The notes beneath the pieces were generated by a model. The model ran no database searches, had not been told where the DNA came from, and saw only the letters and a list, made by a program, of their open reading frames with translations. 64,000 bases of DNA, taken from positions 744,001-808,000 of the forward strand of contig NZ_JAICCF010000002.1 of NCBI RefSeq assembly GCF_019492185.1, in the 5' to 3' direction. This document shows, one piece after another, positions 35,200-42,797 of this stretch. Made by a program: the position numbers and the translations under genes. Origin of the DNA: Chitinophaga rhizophila. GTDB taxonomy: Bacteria; Bacteroidota; Bacteroidia; Chitinophagales; Chitinophagaceae. Every line of letters starts with the position of its first letter. Positions within the stretch are counted from its first letter, which is position 1.

Positions 35200-35853
35200 C
35201 TATTTTTTATCTCTCCTGTTCCTGAATAAAGGAACTTTGCTTTCATTACCGTTGATAAGACGGAAAATGTTTTTCTGGTGTGTCAGTACAACCATCAGTG
35301 CGACAGCGATGGCAAAGATACGGTAGAATACTTCGGGCTCATTGAAGATGTACAGGATCAGGATCGGGAATGCAATACTTGCAGAAATGGAGCTCAGTGA
35401 TACATACCTTGTCAGGGAAAGGCTCAGCAGAAATACGCCTACGCAGCAGATAGCTACGAGCGGCTGAATAGCCAGTACAAGTCCGAACAGGGTTGCAATA
35501 CCTTTACCGCCACGGAAGTTTGCCCAGATAGGAAAAATGTGTCCTACTACGGCGGCCAGACCAAGTCCTATTTGAAAGTTCACCAGTTGAGTGGTTACTT
35601 CCGTCAGGTGTTCCGGATTCTGATAGTAGCCAACAAGATAAGCCAGGCGTACTGCAATTACTCCTTTGAGCATATCTACCAGCATCACAAAAGATCCTGC
35701 TTTTGGTCCTAATACACGGAAGGTGTTGGTAGCACCGGCATTGCCGCTGCCATACTCCCGGATATCCATCCCAAAAACGCCCTTACTGACCCATACCGCT
35801 GTAGGCACGGAACCGATCAGATAAGCACAAAATAGTAACAATAATTCTGTCAT
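35200..35853 (-). CDS. plsY: Glycerol-3-phosphate acyltransferase
   Basis: 217 residues, five or six membrane helices. It transfers the acyl group from acyl-phosphate to glycerol-3-phosphate, the first step of phospholipid synthesis. The three PlsY motifs are present: YLIGSVPTAVWVSKG with the SG-NAGATN segment (YGSGNAGATNTFRVLG), the GHIFPIWANFRGGKGIAT motif, and the loop HQKNIFRLINGNE. The C-terminal tail is basic. It acts in the inner membrane. Single gene between prmA and the M48 peptidase gene. Confidence 0.96.
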   Translation of the reverse strand: MTELLLLFCAYLIGSVPTAVWVSKGVFGMDIREYGSGNAGATNTFRVLGPKAGSFVMLVDMLKGVIAVRLAYLVGYYQNPEHLTEVTTQLVNFQIGLGLAAVVGHIFPIWANFRGGKGIATLFGLVLAIQPLVAICCVGVFLLSLSLTRYVSLSSISASIAFPILILYIFNEPEVFYRIFAIAVALMVVLTHQKNIFRLINGNESKVPLFRNRRDKK

Positions 35854-35984
35854 ACAACAAGTTAGGTTTTGCTAAGATAGTAAATTCGTTCGTTAAAATT
35901 AAGAAAACATTAAGAAATTCATTAACACGAAAATTGTATAGTTTTCAGAATAATAATAACTAATTTATCATGAACCAGCATCAA

Positions 35985-36806
35985 CTATCGTGCTAATAGT
36001 TTCATTGCCAGCCAATTGTCTTTTTCCAGCTGCGATTCCAGCACCAGTGCATACTTACGGGCTGCCTCAAGTATAACCGCTTCATCTTCTTTAAGTATCC
36101 CACTGAGTAATAATATCCCATCGCTCGTCAGTATACGGCGCATATCGGCCATAAATTCCAACAGGATATTCCTGTTAATATTAGCCAGTACTACATCGTA
36201 GCTGCCTTTTATATTCTTCAGGCTGTCAGACTGCCAGACTTTTACAGGCGATGCATTATTATTGGCAATGTTCTCTTTTGTATTTTCTACGGACCAGTTA
36301 TCAATATCAATCGCATCTATTACAGCAGCGCCCATTTTACATGCCAGGATGGCAAGTATACCTGTACCTGTACCAAAGTCGAATACCTGTTTGCCTCCGA
36401 AATCAATACCCTGCATCAGCTTAATTACTGAGTAGGTTGTGGCATGATGTCCTGTTCCGAAAGACATTTTGGGGGTGATCAGTATTTCGTGCCGGGGTTG
36501 CGGCATAAAAGGCTCATGAAATGCTGCCCTGATACCACAGAAATCATCTACCTGTACCGGTTGAAAATTACTTTCCCATACGGCATTCCAATTGGTTTGT
36601 TCTATACGCTCTTTTGTATATGTGAGACCAAAGCCTTCTGCCAGTTCGTTGGTTGCTGATTCATTAAAATCTTCCTCGGGAATATATGCAACGAGGATAT
36701 CTCCATGCTGCTCTTCAAAACCTTCAAAACCATTCTCTGCTAACACTGCCACCAGTATATCTTTCAGGTCATTGGTACAGGTTAGGGTAATTGCGATATG
36801 TGCCAT
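35985..36806 (-). CDS. prmA: Ribosomal protein L11 methyltransferase
   Basis: 273 residues. The N-terminal L11-recognition domain (about 1-60) is followed by the SAM-binding core: FGTGHHATTYSVIKLMQGI, VFDFGTGTGILAILACKMGA, AIDIDNWSVENTKENI, and the DVVLANINRNILLEFM motif (the NPPY equivalent of PrmA). It trimethylates L11. A -7-like TATCTTTG sits at 36822-36829, 16 bases before the start. Length is close to typical, slightly short at the N-terminal domain as common in Bacteroidota. Confidence 0.95.
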   Translation of the reverse strand: MAHIAITLTCTNDLKDILVAVLAENGFEGFEEQHGDILVAYIPEEDFNESATNELAEGFGLTYTKERIEQTNWNAVWESNFQPVQVDDFCGIRAAFHEPFMPQPRHEILITPKMSFGTGHHATTYSVIKLMQGIDFGGKQVFDFGTGTGILAILACKMGAAVIDAIDIDNWSVENTKENIANNNASPVKVWQSDSLKNIKGSYDVVLANINRNILLEFMADMRRILTSDGILLLSGILKEDEAVILEAARKYALVLESQLEKDNWLAMKLLAR

Positions 36807-36876
36807 AGCAACAAAGATAGAGAAACTAAGTGCATCCTGATAATTTGGCCATTTTCAGGGATAGACATGCATAAAA

Positions 36877-36893
36877 TATCTTTGTTATATTTG
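36877..36893 (+). promoter_or_regulatory. Overlapping -7 elements upstream of the secreted protein gene
   Basis: Two boxes fit TAnnTTTG: TATCTTTG (36877-36884) and TATATTTG (36886-36893). TTTC at 36852-36855 is a possible -33 for the first. The ATG at 36920 lies about 20 bases after the expected start of transcription, which supports that start codon over the two upstream candidates. Confidence 0.5.
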
Positions 36894-36919
36894 TGAAATA
36901 TTTAATGAAACCATATTTT

Positions 36920-37507
36920 ATGAGAACCTTGTTTTTAACAGTGATAATGCTGGTTGCAGCCCTCGCCAGCCAAGCGCAGGAAATCGTTAAGTTGTACCCT
37001 GACGATACAATGAAAGATTCTATTATTTACCAGAACAAAACCAGCGTCCTTGTTATCAATCGCGTAGATCTGGTTAACTATATGAAGGGTATGGATACCT
37101 TATTACAGAAAGAATGTTATAGCAATAACACCTATTTCCGTAATATCCAGTTCAGTCATCTGACTGCGCAGGAGCTGGAATCACACTTCACCAGTGCACA
37201 AACTTTCCTGGCTGATTCCAATCATACTAACCTGGAATATAATACTGACAAATTTGTACAGTTCTGGACAGAAGATGAGAACATTCTGCTGCCATACATA
37301 GAAGATATGTTGTCCAGCCTGTTACAGGATGGTCGTATTAAAGTGATTGACAGAAGCAGTAATAAAATTGTTCCGCAGTATACTATCTTCTGGGAAGATA
37401 TTGCAGGACAGGGCTTCAAGATTTATAAACTGCCTTCCGGCAGAATTATATTTAAAGAAAGTAATCATTATATCGAGCAGTATGCCGGCGCTGGCACTGC
37501 CAGATAA
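36920..37507 (+). CDS. Unknown secreted protein
   Basis: 195 residues from ATG 36920 with a signal peptide (MRTLFLTVIMLVAALASQAQ). In-frame GTG 36893 and ATG 36905 are open, but the first lies inside the -7 box. The mature part has no recognised domain. It contains an aromatic-rich C-terminal segment (YTIFWEDIAGQGFKIYKL) and several Asn/Thr sites. It is probably periplasmic or outer-membrane associated. Single-gene unit closed by a strong terminator. Confidence 0.65.
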   Translation: MRTLFLTVIMLVAALASQAQEIVKLYPDDTMKDSIIYQNKTSVLVINRVDLVNYMKGMDTLLQKECYSNNTYFRNIQFSHLTAQELESHFTSAQTFLADSNHTNLEYNTDKFVQFWTEDENILLPYIEDMLSSLLQDGRIKVIDRSSNKIVPQYTIFWEDIAGQGFKIYKLPSGRIIFKESNHYIEQYAGAGTAR

Positions 37508-37541
37508 TTGTACCTACTCAATTGAATATCCAACAGTCGCA

Positions 37542-37576
37542 AAAAAGGCCGGAACTTAATACGTTCCGGCCTTTTT
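37542..37576. terminator. Bidirectional terminator
   Basis: A 14-base-pair perfect stem, AAAAAGGCCGGAAC with GTTCCGGCCTTTTT, with A- and T-tracts. It lies between two convergent genes. Confidence 0.92.
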
Positions 37577-37602
37577 GTTATTAAATGCTATAGCTCTTTC
37601 TA

Positions 37603-38415
37603 TCAGATATCTGAATATGGCGCAGGCTGTAAGAAGATGATATCTGCCTTATTCATATTGTGTGCATACTCCGGCTTAGCCAACAGTTGCTTCCACGCAG
37701 CATCAGCGCCAAACGCTTTCCAGTGCTCATCCCGGGCAGCTTTGTTATCGAAGGTAGTCATGTACATCAGGTTAGGCATACGGCTACCACTGAGTACTTC
37801 AGCATAGAAAACCGCATTAAAACCCAGCCGTTTAAAGATGCCCACTTCATCACCTTTATTGAACATATCTACTTTGTTACGATACAGTTTATCCGTCGGA
37901 CTTTCATAACTGCGCAATTCATAAACGCGTTCACTTTTAGGTCCGGTTAATCCGGGTAGTGCCATTTTAGGCATTCCTGGAAAAGCCTGCAGGATAATGG
38001 TTTCCTGGCGGAGGAATGTTGGGTTATCCCAGGCGGCGTCGATAAAATCTTTAGCAGCATTGACGTAGGTACTGTTCTGTAGTAATGTTTTGGGCAATTG
38101 TAAAAGTTGTTCGGCAGAGTTACCAGGTATCAATACATATATCCTGCGATCTGCGGCGGTGTCATTACCAACCGGTTTAAAGACGCCCACATGTGCAGTA
38201 CCAGCCTTATGCAGCGCCGGCATCAGTGCGTCTTTCAGATAGGTGTCCATACGCGCTTCCTGTGCTGCATCTTTCAGATGATACACAAGAATGCTGTAAT
38301 ACTCTTTTTTAGGAGGAGTATGATGTGCCGCCTGCAACAGGCAGGGCAGCAGGAAAAGCAGCAGGCTGGCAATAGCTGCCTGCCGGGAACGTAATGAAAT
38401 ACTCTTTGTTTTCAC
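37603..38415 (-). CDS. NIPSNAP family protein, secreted
   Basis: 270 residues. A signal peptide (about residues 12-30, AIASLLLFLLPCLLQA) is followed by two ferredoxin-like alpha+beta repeats. The second is the better NIPSNAP match: RVYELRSYESPTDKLYRNKVDMF, then IFKRLGFNAVFYAEVLSGSRMPNLMYMTTFDN and WKAFGADAAWKQLLA. The first repeat (YYSILVYHLKDAAQEARM) is divergent. Function of bacterial NIPSNAPs is unknown. The start is a GTG (38413-38415). Single gene. Confidence 0.85.
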   Translation of the reverse strand: MKTKSISLRSRQAAIASLLLFLLPCLLQAAHHTPPKKEYYSILVYHLKDAAQEARMDTYLKDALMPALHKAGTAHVGVFKPVGNDTAADRRIYVLIPGNSAEQLLQLPKTLLQNSTYVNAAKDFIDAAWDNPTFLRQETIILQAFPGMPKMALPGLTGPKSERVYELRSYESPTDKLYRNKVDMFNKGDEVGIFKRLGFNAVFYAEVLSGSRMPNLMYMTTFDNKAARDEHWKAFGADAAWKQLLAKPEYAHNMNKADIIFLQPAPYSDI

Positions 38416-38561
38416 TTTTGTGGAGTTTTTGAAGACCTGAAAATAGCGTGTACCTGACTGTTAATATACGATTTATAAACAGGGGCAGGTAGTGATTATA
38501 TTAACTATCAGATAAAATAGTAGGTGCGGTTCAGTTACTGTTCAGTACGGATAATTATGGC

Positions 38562-38602
38562 GAAAAAAAAGCAGCCGTTCTGTGTGAGACAGAACGGCTG
38601 CT
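38562..38602 (-). terminator. Terminator of pnp
   Basis: AGCAGCCGTTCTGT and ACAGAACGGCTGCT form a 14-base-pair stem, followed on the minus strand by eight T's. Confidence 0.92.
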
Positions 38603-38626
38603 ATATGTTTTAGTCTATGTATAAGA

Positions 38627-40981
38627 CTATTCTTCGTCAAACATTGGCTCCTGAGGAGTTTCTGGTGGCGTTGGACGAGGGCCGCGATCATTTCTGTCGC
38701 CACCATCACGAGGACCACGACGGTCACCACGATCACCACCACGGTCGTTACGGTCACCACGGAAAGGAGGACGTCCACCGCGATCGCCACGGTCACCTCT
38801 ATCACCACGATCACCTCTGTCGCCGCGATCACCACGCTCGCTACCTTCAGGTCTTTCTACATAACCTTCTGGTTTTGGCATCAGTACACGACGGCTCAGT
38901 TTAAACTTACCGGTTTTAGGATCGGTACCTACCAGTTTCACTTTTACTTTCTCGCCTTCAGTCAGTACACCGTCCATTGTTTCCAGGCGTTTCCAGGAAA
39001 CTTCAGAGATGTGCAGCAGACCTTGTTTACCAGGCAGGAACTCAACGAATGCACCATAAGGCATTACTGACTTAACAGTTGATTCGTAAGTTTCACCGAT
39101 TTCAGGTACAGCAACGATACCTTTTATCCACTCGAGCGCTTTCATGAGCCCTTCTTTCTGTGCAGAGAAGATGCTTACTTCGCCGGTTTCACCAACTTCT
39201 TCGATGTTGATGGTTGTACCGGTTTCACGCTGAATTTCCTGAATTACTTTACCACCTGGTCCGATCACAGCACCGATAAATTCGCGGTCGATGATCAGTT
39301 TCTCCATACGAGGAGCGTGTGGTTTTGGTTCCGGACGTGGCGCTTCCATGCAGTTATACATTGCATCGATGATATGAAGACGGCCGTTACGTGCCTGCTC
39401 CAGTGCTTTACGCATTACGTCCATGCTCAGGCCATCTACTTTAATATCCATCTGGATACCGCAGATACCATCGCGGGTACCGGTTACTTTGAAGTCCATA
39501 TCACCCAGGTGATCTTCATCGCCGAGGATGTCGGTGAGCACAGCCCACTTACCATCAGAAGCGCGGGAGATCAGACCCATAGCCACACCAGATACGTGTT
39601 TAGGCAAAGGTACACCTGCGTCCATCAGTGCCAGTGAACCAGCACATACGGTTGCCATTGAAGAGGAACCGTTAGACTCAAGGATATCAGAAACTACACG
39701 CACGGTATAGGCGTATTCGCTACCTGGCATCATCTGCTTCAGGGAACGCATAGCCAGGTTACCATGCCCTACCTCACGACGGCCAGGACCGCGCATAGGT
39801 TTTACTTCACCTGTAGAGAATGGAGGGAAGTTGTAGTGCAGGATAAACTTAGTATATTTTGATGTTGAAGCGCTTTCGATCAGCAGTTCATCATCCGGGG
39901 TACCCAGGGTCACAGTAGTCAGTGACTGGGTTTCACCACGGGTGAAGAGTGCGGAACCATGCGGAGAAGGCAGGATATCTGTTTCCATGTTGAGTGGACG
40001 TACCTGATCAAGGTTACGGCCATCCAGACGGATGGATTCATCCAGGATCATGTTACGTATTACTTCCTTCTCGAGAGAATGGAAATATTTACCTACCAGT
40101 GGAGCGTCTTCTTCAGGCAGTTCACCCAAAAATGCTACCAGTTCTTCGTTGATTTTATCGAAGGCATCCGAACGATCGTGTTTTGCAGATGCAGATTTAG
40201 CTACTGCCAGAATGCGGTCTTTGGCAAAATCGCTGATTTTAGCCTTCAGTTCCTCATTCGCGTATGGTTTATCGTAATCACGTTTGCCAGTTACGCCAGC
40301 TTTTGCACGGAGTTCTTCCTGTGCCTGTACCTGTACGCGGATAGCATTGTGAGCGAGTTCAATTGCTTTGATAATATCTTCCTCGCTGCACTCCTTACTT
40401 TCACCTTCCACCATCATGATGTTCTTGTCAGTAGCACCGATGATGAAGTCCATGTCTGCCTTTTCGAGCGGAGTACGGTTTGGATTGATAACGAGTTGTC
40501 CATCTATACGGGACACTCTTACTTCAGAGATAATTTCCTGAATAGGCACGTCAGAAACGGCCAGTGCAGCAGAAGCAGCAAGGCAGGCCAGTGCATCCGG
40601 CATCACTTCCGGATCGGAAGAGATGAGGCTTACCAGTACCTGTACTTCGCAGAAATAGTCATCAGGGAACAGTGGGCGCAATGCGCGGTCGATCAAACGT
40701 GAAATCAGTACTTCGTAGTCGGATAATTTTCCTTCGCGTTTAAAGAAAGAACCTGGGATACGTCCTGCAGAAGCAAATTTTTCCTGGTAATCAACAGTAA
40801 GGGGGAAGAAGGATTGTCCTGGTTTTGGAGTTTTTGCCGCAACAACCGTAGCCAGCAGGATACAGTTGCCTAGACGAACCGTAACGGCACCATCTGCCTG
40901 GCGGGCTAACTTACCAGTTTCAATGGTCACGATCCGGCCATCTCCTATATCGAAATTAACTGAGATAGGTGTCAGATTCAT
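38627..40981 (-). CDS. pnp: Polyribonucleotide nucleotidyltransferase (PNPase)
   Basis: 784 residues. A phosphorolytic 3'-5' exoribonuclease of the RNA degradation machinery. In order: RNase PH domain 1 (ITIETGKLARQADGAVTVR-like start), the linking helical domain, RNase PH domain 2 with the catalytic region (GEVKPMRGPGRREVGHGNLA, MDFKVTGTRDGICGIQMDIK), the KH domain (REFIGAVIGPGGKVIQEIQ) and the S1 domain (VKSVMPYGAFVEFLPGKQGLLHIS). After S1 there is an unusual tail of about 75 residues built from repeated Arg-Gly-Asp units (GDRGDRGDRG), ending in a Pro-rich acidic tip. Separate from rpsO by a terminator. Confidence 0.97.
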   Translation of the reverse strand: MNLTPISVNFDIGDGRIVTIETGKLARQADGAVTVRLGNCILLATVVAAKTPKPGQSFFPLTVDYQEKFASAGRIPGSFFKREGKLSDYEVLISRLIDRALRPLFPDDYFCEVQVLVSLISSDPEVMPDALACLAASAALAVSDVPIQEIISEVRVSRIDGQLVINPNRTPLEKADMDFIIGATDKNIMMVEGESKECSEEDIIKAIELAHNAIRVQVQAQEELRAKAGVTGKRDYDKPYANEELKAKISDFAKDRILAVAKSASAKHDRSDAFDKINEELVAFLGELPEEDAPLVGKYFHSLEKEVIRNMILDESIRLDGRNLDQVRPLNMETDILPSPHGSALFTRGETQSLTTVTLGTPDDELLIESASTSKYTKFILHYNFPPFSTGEVKPMRGPGRREVGHGNLAMRSLKQMMPGSEYAYTVRVVSDILESNGSSSMATVCAGSLALMDAGVPLPKHVSGVAMGLISRASDGKWAVLTDILGDEDHLGDMDFKVTGTRDGICGIQMDIKVDGLSMDVMRKALEQARNGRLHIIDAMYNCMEAPRPEPKPHAPRMEKLIIDREFIGAVIGPGGKVIQEIQRETGTTINIEEVGETGEVSIFSAQKEGLMKALEWIKGIVAVPEIGETYESTVKSVMPYGAFVEFLPGKQGLLHISEVSWKRLETMDGVLTEGEKVKVKLVGTDPKTGKFKLSRRVLMPKPEGYVERPEGSERGDRGDRGDRGDRGDRGDRGGRPPFRGDRNDRGGDRGDRRGPRDGGDRNDRGPRPTPPETPQEPMFDEE
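38685..38850 (-). repeat. Tandem short repeats encoding the RGD-rich PNPase tail
   Basis: Units of about nine bases (complement of CGATCACCT/CGGTCACCA and variants) encode Arg-Gly-Asp and Arg-Asn-Asp triplets. Such tracts can change length by slippage. Confidence 0.8.
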
Positions 40982-41010
40982 AAAAAGAGAAGATTAAAAT
41001 GGTATACCTA

Positions 41011-41047
41011 AAAAAAAACTATTCCCAACCTTATAAGTTGGGAATAG
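41011..41047 (-). terminator. Terminator of rpsO
   Basis: CTATTCCCAAC (41019-41029) pairs with GTTGGGAATAG (41037-41047). On the minus strand eight T's follow. Confidence 0.9.
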
Positions 41048-41066
41048 CGTTATAAAAAAGTTCCTA

Positions 41067-41339
41067 TTATTTTCTGAGACCTAATTTCTCGAGCAGGGCG
41101 CGGTAGCCTGTGAGATTAGTTTTAGAAAGGTAGGAAAGCAGACGCTTTCTCTGGCCTACCATTTTCATCAAACCACGGTGTGTAGAAAAGTCCTTTTTGT
41201 TTTCTTTCAGGTGACTGGAAATGCTGTTGATACGCTCAGTCAGCAGTGCGATTTGCGCTTCTACAGAGCCGGTATTTTTCTCGCTTCCACCAAATTCTTT
41301 AAAAATATTGGCTTTCTTTTCAACAGTTAAGTAAGACAT
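41067..41339 (-). CDS. rpsO: 30S ribosomal protein S15
   Basis: 90 residues, the usual length. It binds the 16S rRNA three-way junction and the intersubunit bridge. Conserved sequence: NTGSVEAQIALLTERINSIS, HLKENKKDFSTHRGLMKMVG and RKRLLSYL. Order rpsO-pnp is conserved as in E. coli. Here a strong terminator lies between the two, so pnp is reached only by readthrough or its own promoter. Confidence 0.98.
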   Translation of the reverse strand: MSYLTVEKKANIFKEFGGSEKNTGSVEAQIALLTERINSISSHLKENKKDFSTHRGLMKMVGQRKRLLSYLSKTNLTGYRALLEKLGLRK

Positions 41340-41395
41340 CTTAATAATTAAATAATAAAATGATAAAGGTTTATTTAGTCGCTATTTTTCCGGGG

Positions 41396-41427
41396 CAAAG
41401 GTAAATTAAATATTGTGAATTAACAAT
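41396..41427 (-). promoter_or_regulatory. Promoter of rpsO
   Basis: Minus-strand ATTG (41424-41427), a 20-base spacer and TACCTTTG (41396-41403) fit the consensus, with one mismatch in the -33 box. The leader is about 50 bases, long enough for autoregulation by S15, which I did not establish. Confidence 0.6.
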
Positions 41428-41573
41428 TTCGTAAAAATTTTACCTGAAAAGATATCCACCTGGCCTCCTTCCATTCTGTCAGTCCCATCCGGTAAAACCC
41501 GGCAGCAGCTGAAAGTCAGGAAGATAGAGCCCGCTTTGCCCAATAACGTGTCCGTTTAAAAATTCAGTTATTA

Positions 41574-42266
41574 TTACACAAAGGTAACGCTTGCATGGTC
41601 AGTAACCTTGCCATTCTCGGTACGCAATACCCTGGAAGGGAATTTCTGTAATAATATATAATCATGGGTAGCCATAACTACTGCCGCACCCTCTTCCCTG
41701 CTGATCCTAAACAGTAACTGCATGATGCCATCTGATGTCTCAGGGTCCAGGTTACCAGTTGGCTCATCTGCAAGGATGAGTTTTGGTGAATTAAGCATAG
41801 CACGGGCAATGTCTACACGTTGCTGCTCACCACCACTGAGTTCGTAAGGCATTTTGAAACCCTTCGTATTTAAGCCTACTTTGTCCAGTACGTCATTGAT
41901 CTTCTCTTCCATCTTCTTATTGTCAGTCCAGCCGGTTGCTTTCAAGGCAAACTTCAGATTGTCCTGAACCGTTCTGTCTGTAAGTAACTGGAAGTCCTGA
42001 AATACTACGCCAAGGTTACGACGAAGATAAGGTACCTTTTTCCAGTCCATCTTCTTCAGATCAAACCCAACTACCTGTCCTGCACCTTCTTTCAGGGAAA
42101 GATCTCCGTACAGCGTTTTCAACAGGCTGGACTTACCAGTACCGGTTCTGCCTATCAGGTATACAAATTCTCCTTTGTTCACCGTAATGTTCACGTCAGC
42201 AAGGATCAGGGACGTTCCCTGGAAGATATTCACATTGGATAATTGTATAATCGGTTGTTCTGTCAT
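41574..42266 (-). CDS. ftsE: ABC transporter ATPase, FtsE-like
   Basis: 230 residues. All ABC motifs are intact: Walker A GRTGTGKSSLLKTL, Q-loop VVFQDFQLL, signature LSGGEQQRVDIARAML, Walker B LILADEPTGNLD and the switch His in MATHDYILL. The small size, the DRTVQDNLKFAL segment and the phrase ATHDY-ILLQKFPSRVLR resemble FtsE, the partner of FtsX in cell division and hydrolase activation. No ftsX is adjacent, which is common in Bacteroidota, so a LolD-type role cannot be fully excluded. It is divergent from blaI. Confidence 0.8.
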   Translation of the reverse strand: MTEQPIIQLSNVNIFQGTSLILADVNITVNKGEFVYLIGRTGTGKSSLLKTLYGDLSLKEGAGQVVGFDLKKMDWKKVPYLRRNLGVVFQDFQLLTDRTVQDNLKFALKATGWTDNKKMEEKINDVLDKVGLNTKGFKMPYELSGGEQQRVDIARAMLNSPKLILADEPTGNLDPETSDGIMQLLFRISREEGAAVVMATHDYILLQKFPSRVLRTENGKVTDHASVTFV

Positions 42267-42346
42267 TTCTCGCCGTATGGGTTTATTAAAACAAAAATAG
42301 CTATTTAGGATTGTTCCACGTCATAAAATTACCTCATATCTTATTC

Positions 42347-42382
42347 AACTAAAAAAATAGTTTGTAAACTAAAAAAGTAGTT
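42347..42382 (+). promoter_or_regulatory. Tandem BlaI-type operators
   Basis: Two 16-base dyads, AACTAAAAAAATAGTT (42347-42362) and AACTAAAAAAGTAGTT (42367-42382), each with ACTA and TAGT half-sites. Their centres are 20 bases apart, about two helical turns. They cover the -33 box and the spacer of the blaI promoter, so binding should block RNA polymerase. The repressor encoded directly downstream is the obvious ligand, by inference. Confidence 0.8.
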
Positions 42383-42391
42383 ATACCTTTA
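42361..42391 (+). promoter_or_regulatory. Promoter of blaI-blaR
   Basis: TTTG (42361-42364), a 19-base spacer and TACCTTTA (42384-42391), one mismatch from TAnnTTTG. The start codon is 26 bases downstream. Confidence 0.7.
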
Positions 42392-42416
42392 GAATAACAA
42401 CTAAACGCCACCGATT

Positions 42417-42797
42417 ATGACAACTGTAAAAACACTTACCAAGGCGGAAGAACAGGTTATGCAGGCATTGTGGAAAACAGGGCCGGCATTTGTAAAAGAC
42501 ATGATAGACCTGATGCCTGAACCAAAGCCACATTATAATACGGTCTCTACCCTGATCAAAATATTACAGGAAAAAGGCTTTGTTGATTATAAAGCCTTTG
42601 GCAAATCCTACCAGTATTATGCTCTTATCTCAAAAGAAGAATACAGCCGCAACACAATGCAGCATTTTGTAAAAGGATACTTCTCCGGCTCCTTCAGAGA
42701 TATGGTTTCCTTCTTTGTGAAAGAAAAGGATCTCAGTGTAAATGAACTGGAGCAATTACTGGAACAAATTAAGGACGCTAAAAAAGATCAACCATGA
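42417..42797 (+). CDS. blaI: BlaI/MecI/CopY family repressor
   Basis: 126 residues. Winged-helix DNA-binding domain (LTKAEEQVMQALWKTGPAFVKDM and HYNTVSTLIKILQEKGFVDY) followed by a helical dimerisation tail (ELEQLLEQIKDAKK). In the known systems, the partner membrane peptidase (BlaR1) cleaves the repressor in the dimer region when a signal is sensed. It overlaps the next gene by 4 bases (ATGA), so the pair is translationally coupled. It is probably autorepressed through the two upstream dyads. In Bacteroidota such pairs mostly respond to signals other than beta-lactams; the signal here is unknown. Confidence 0.9.
   Translation: MTTVKTLTKAEEQVMQALWKTGPAFVKDMIDLMPEPKPHYNTVSTLIKILQEKGFVDYKAFGKSYQYYALISKEEYSRNTMQHFVKGYFSGSFRDMVSFFVKEKDLSVNELEQLLEQIKDAKKDQP

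Noticed and set aside
38685-38850. CRISPR-like short repeats
   Set aside because: Units are about nine bases in frame within the pnp tail, without spacers.
38617-38904. His-rich open frame opposite the pnp tail
   Set aside because: It is the mirror of the RGD repeat (Arg-Gly-Asp codons read backwards give His-rich sequence). It has no promoter or conserved feature.
39959-40702. 247-codon open frame opposite pnp
   Set aside because: It lies wholly inside pnp on the other strand, is rich in Phe, Tyr and Cys without a domain pattern, and reflects codon bias of the real gene.
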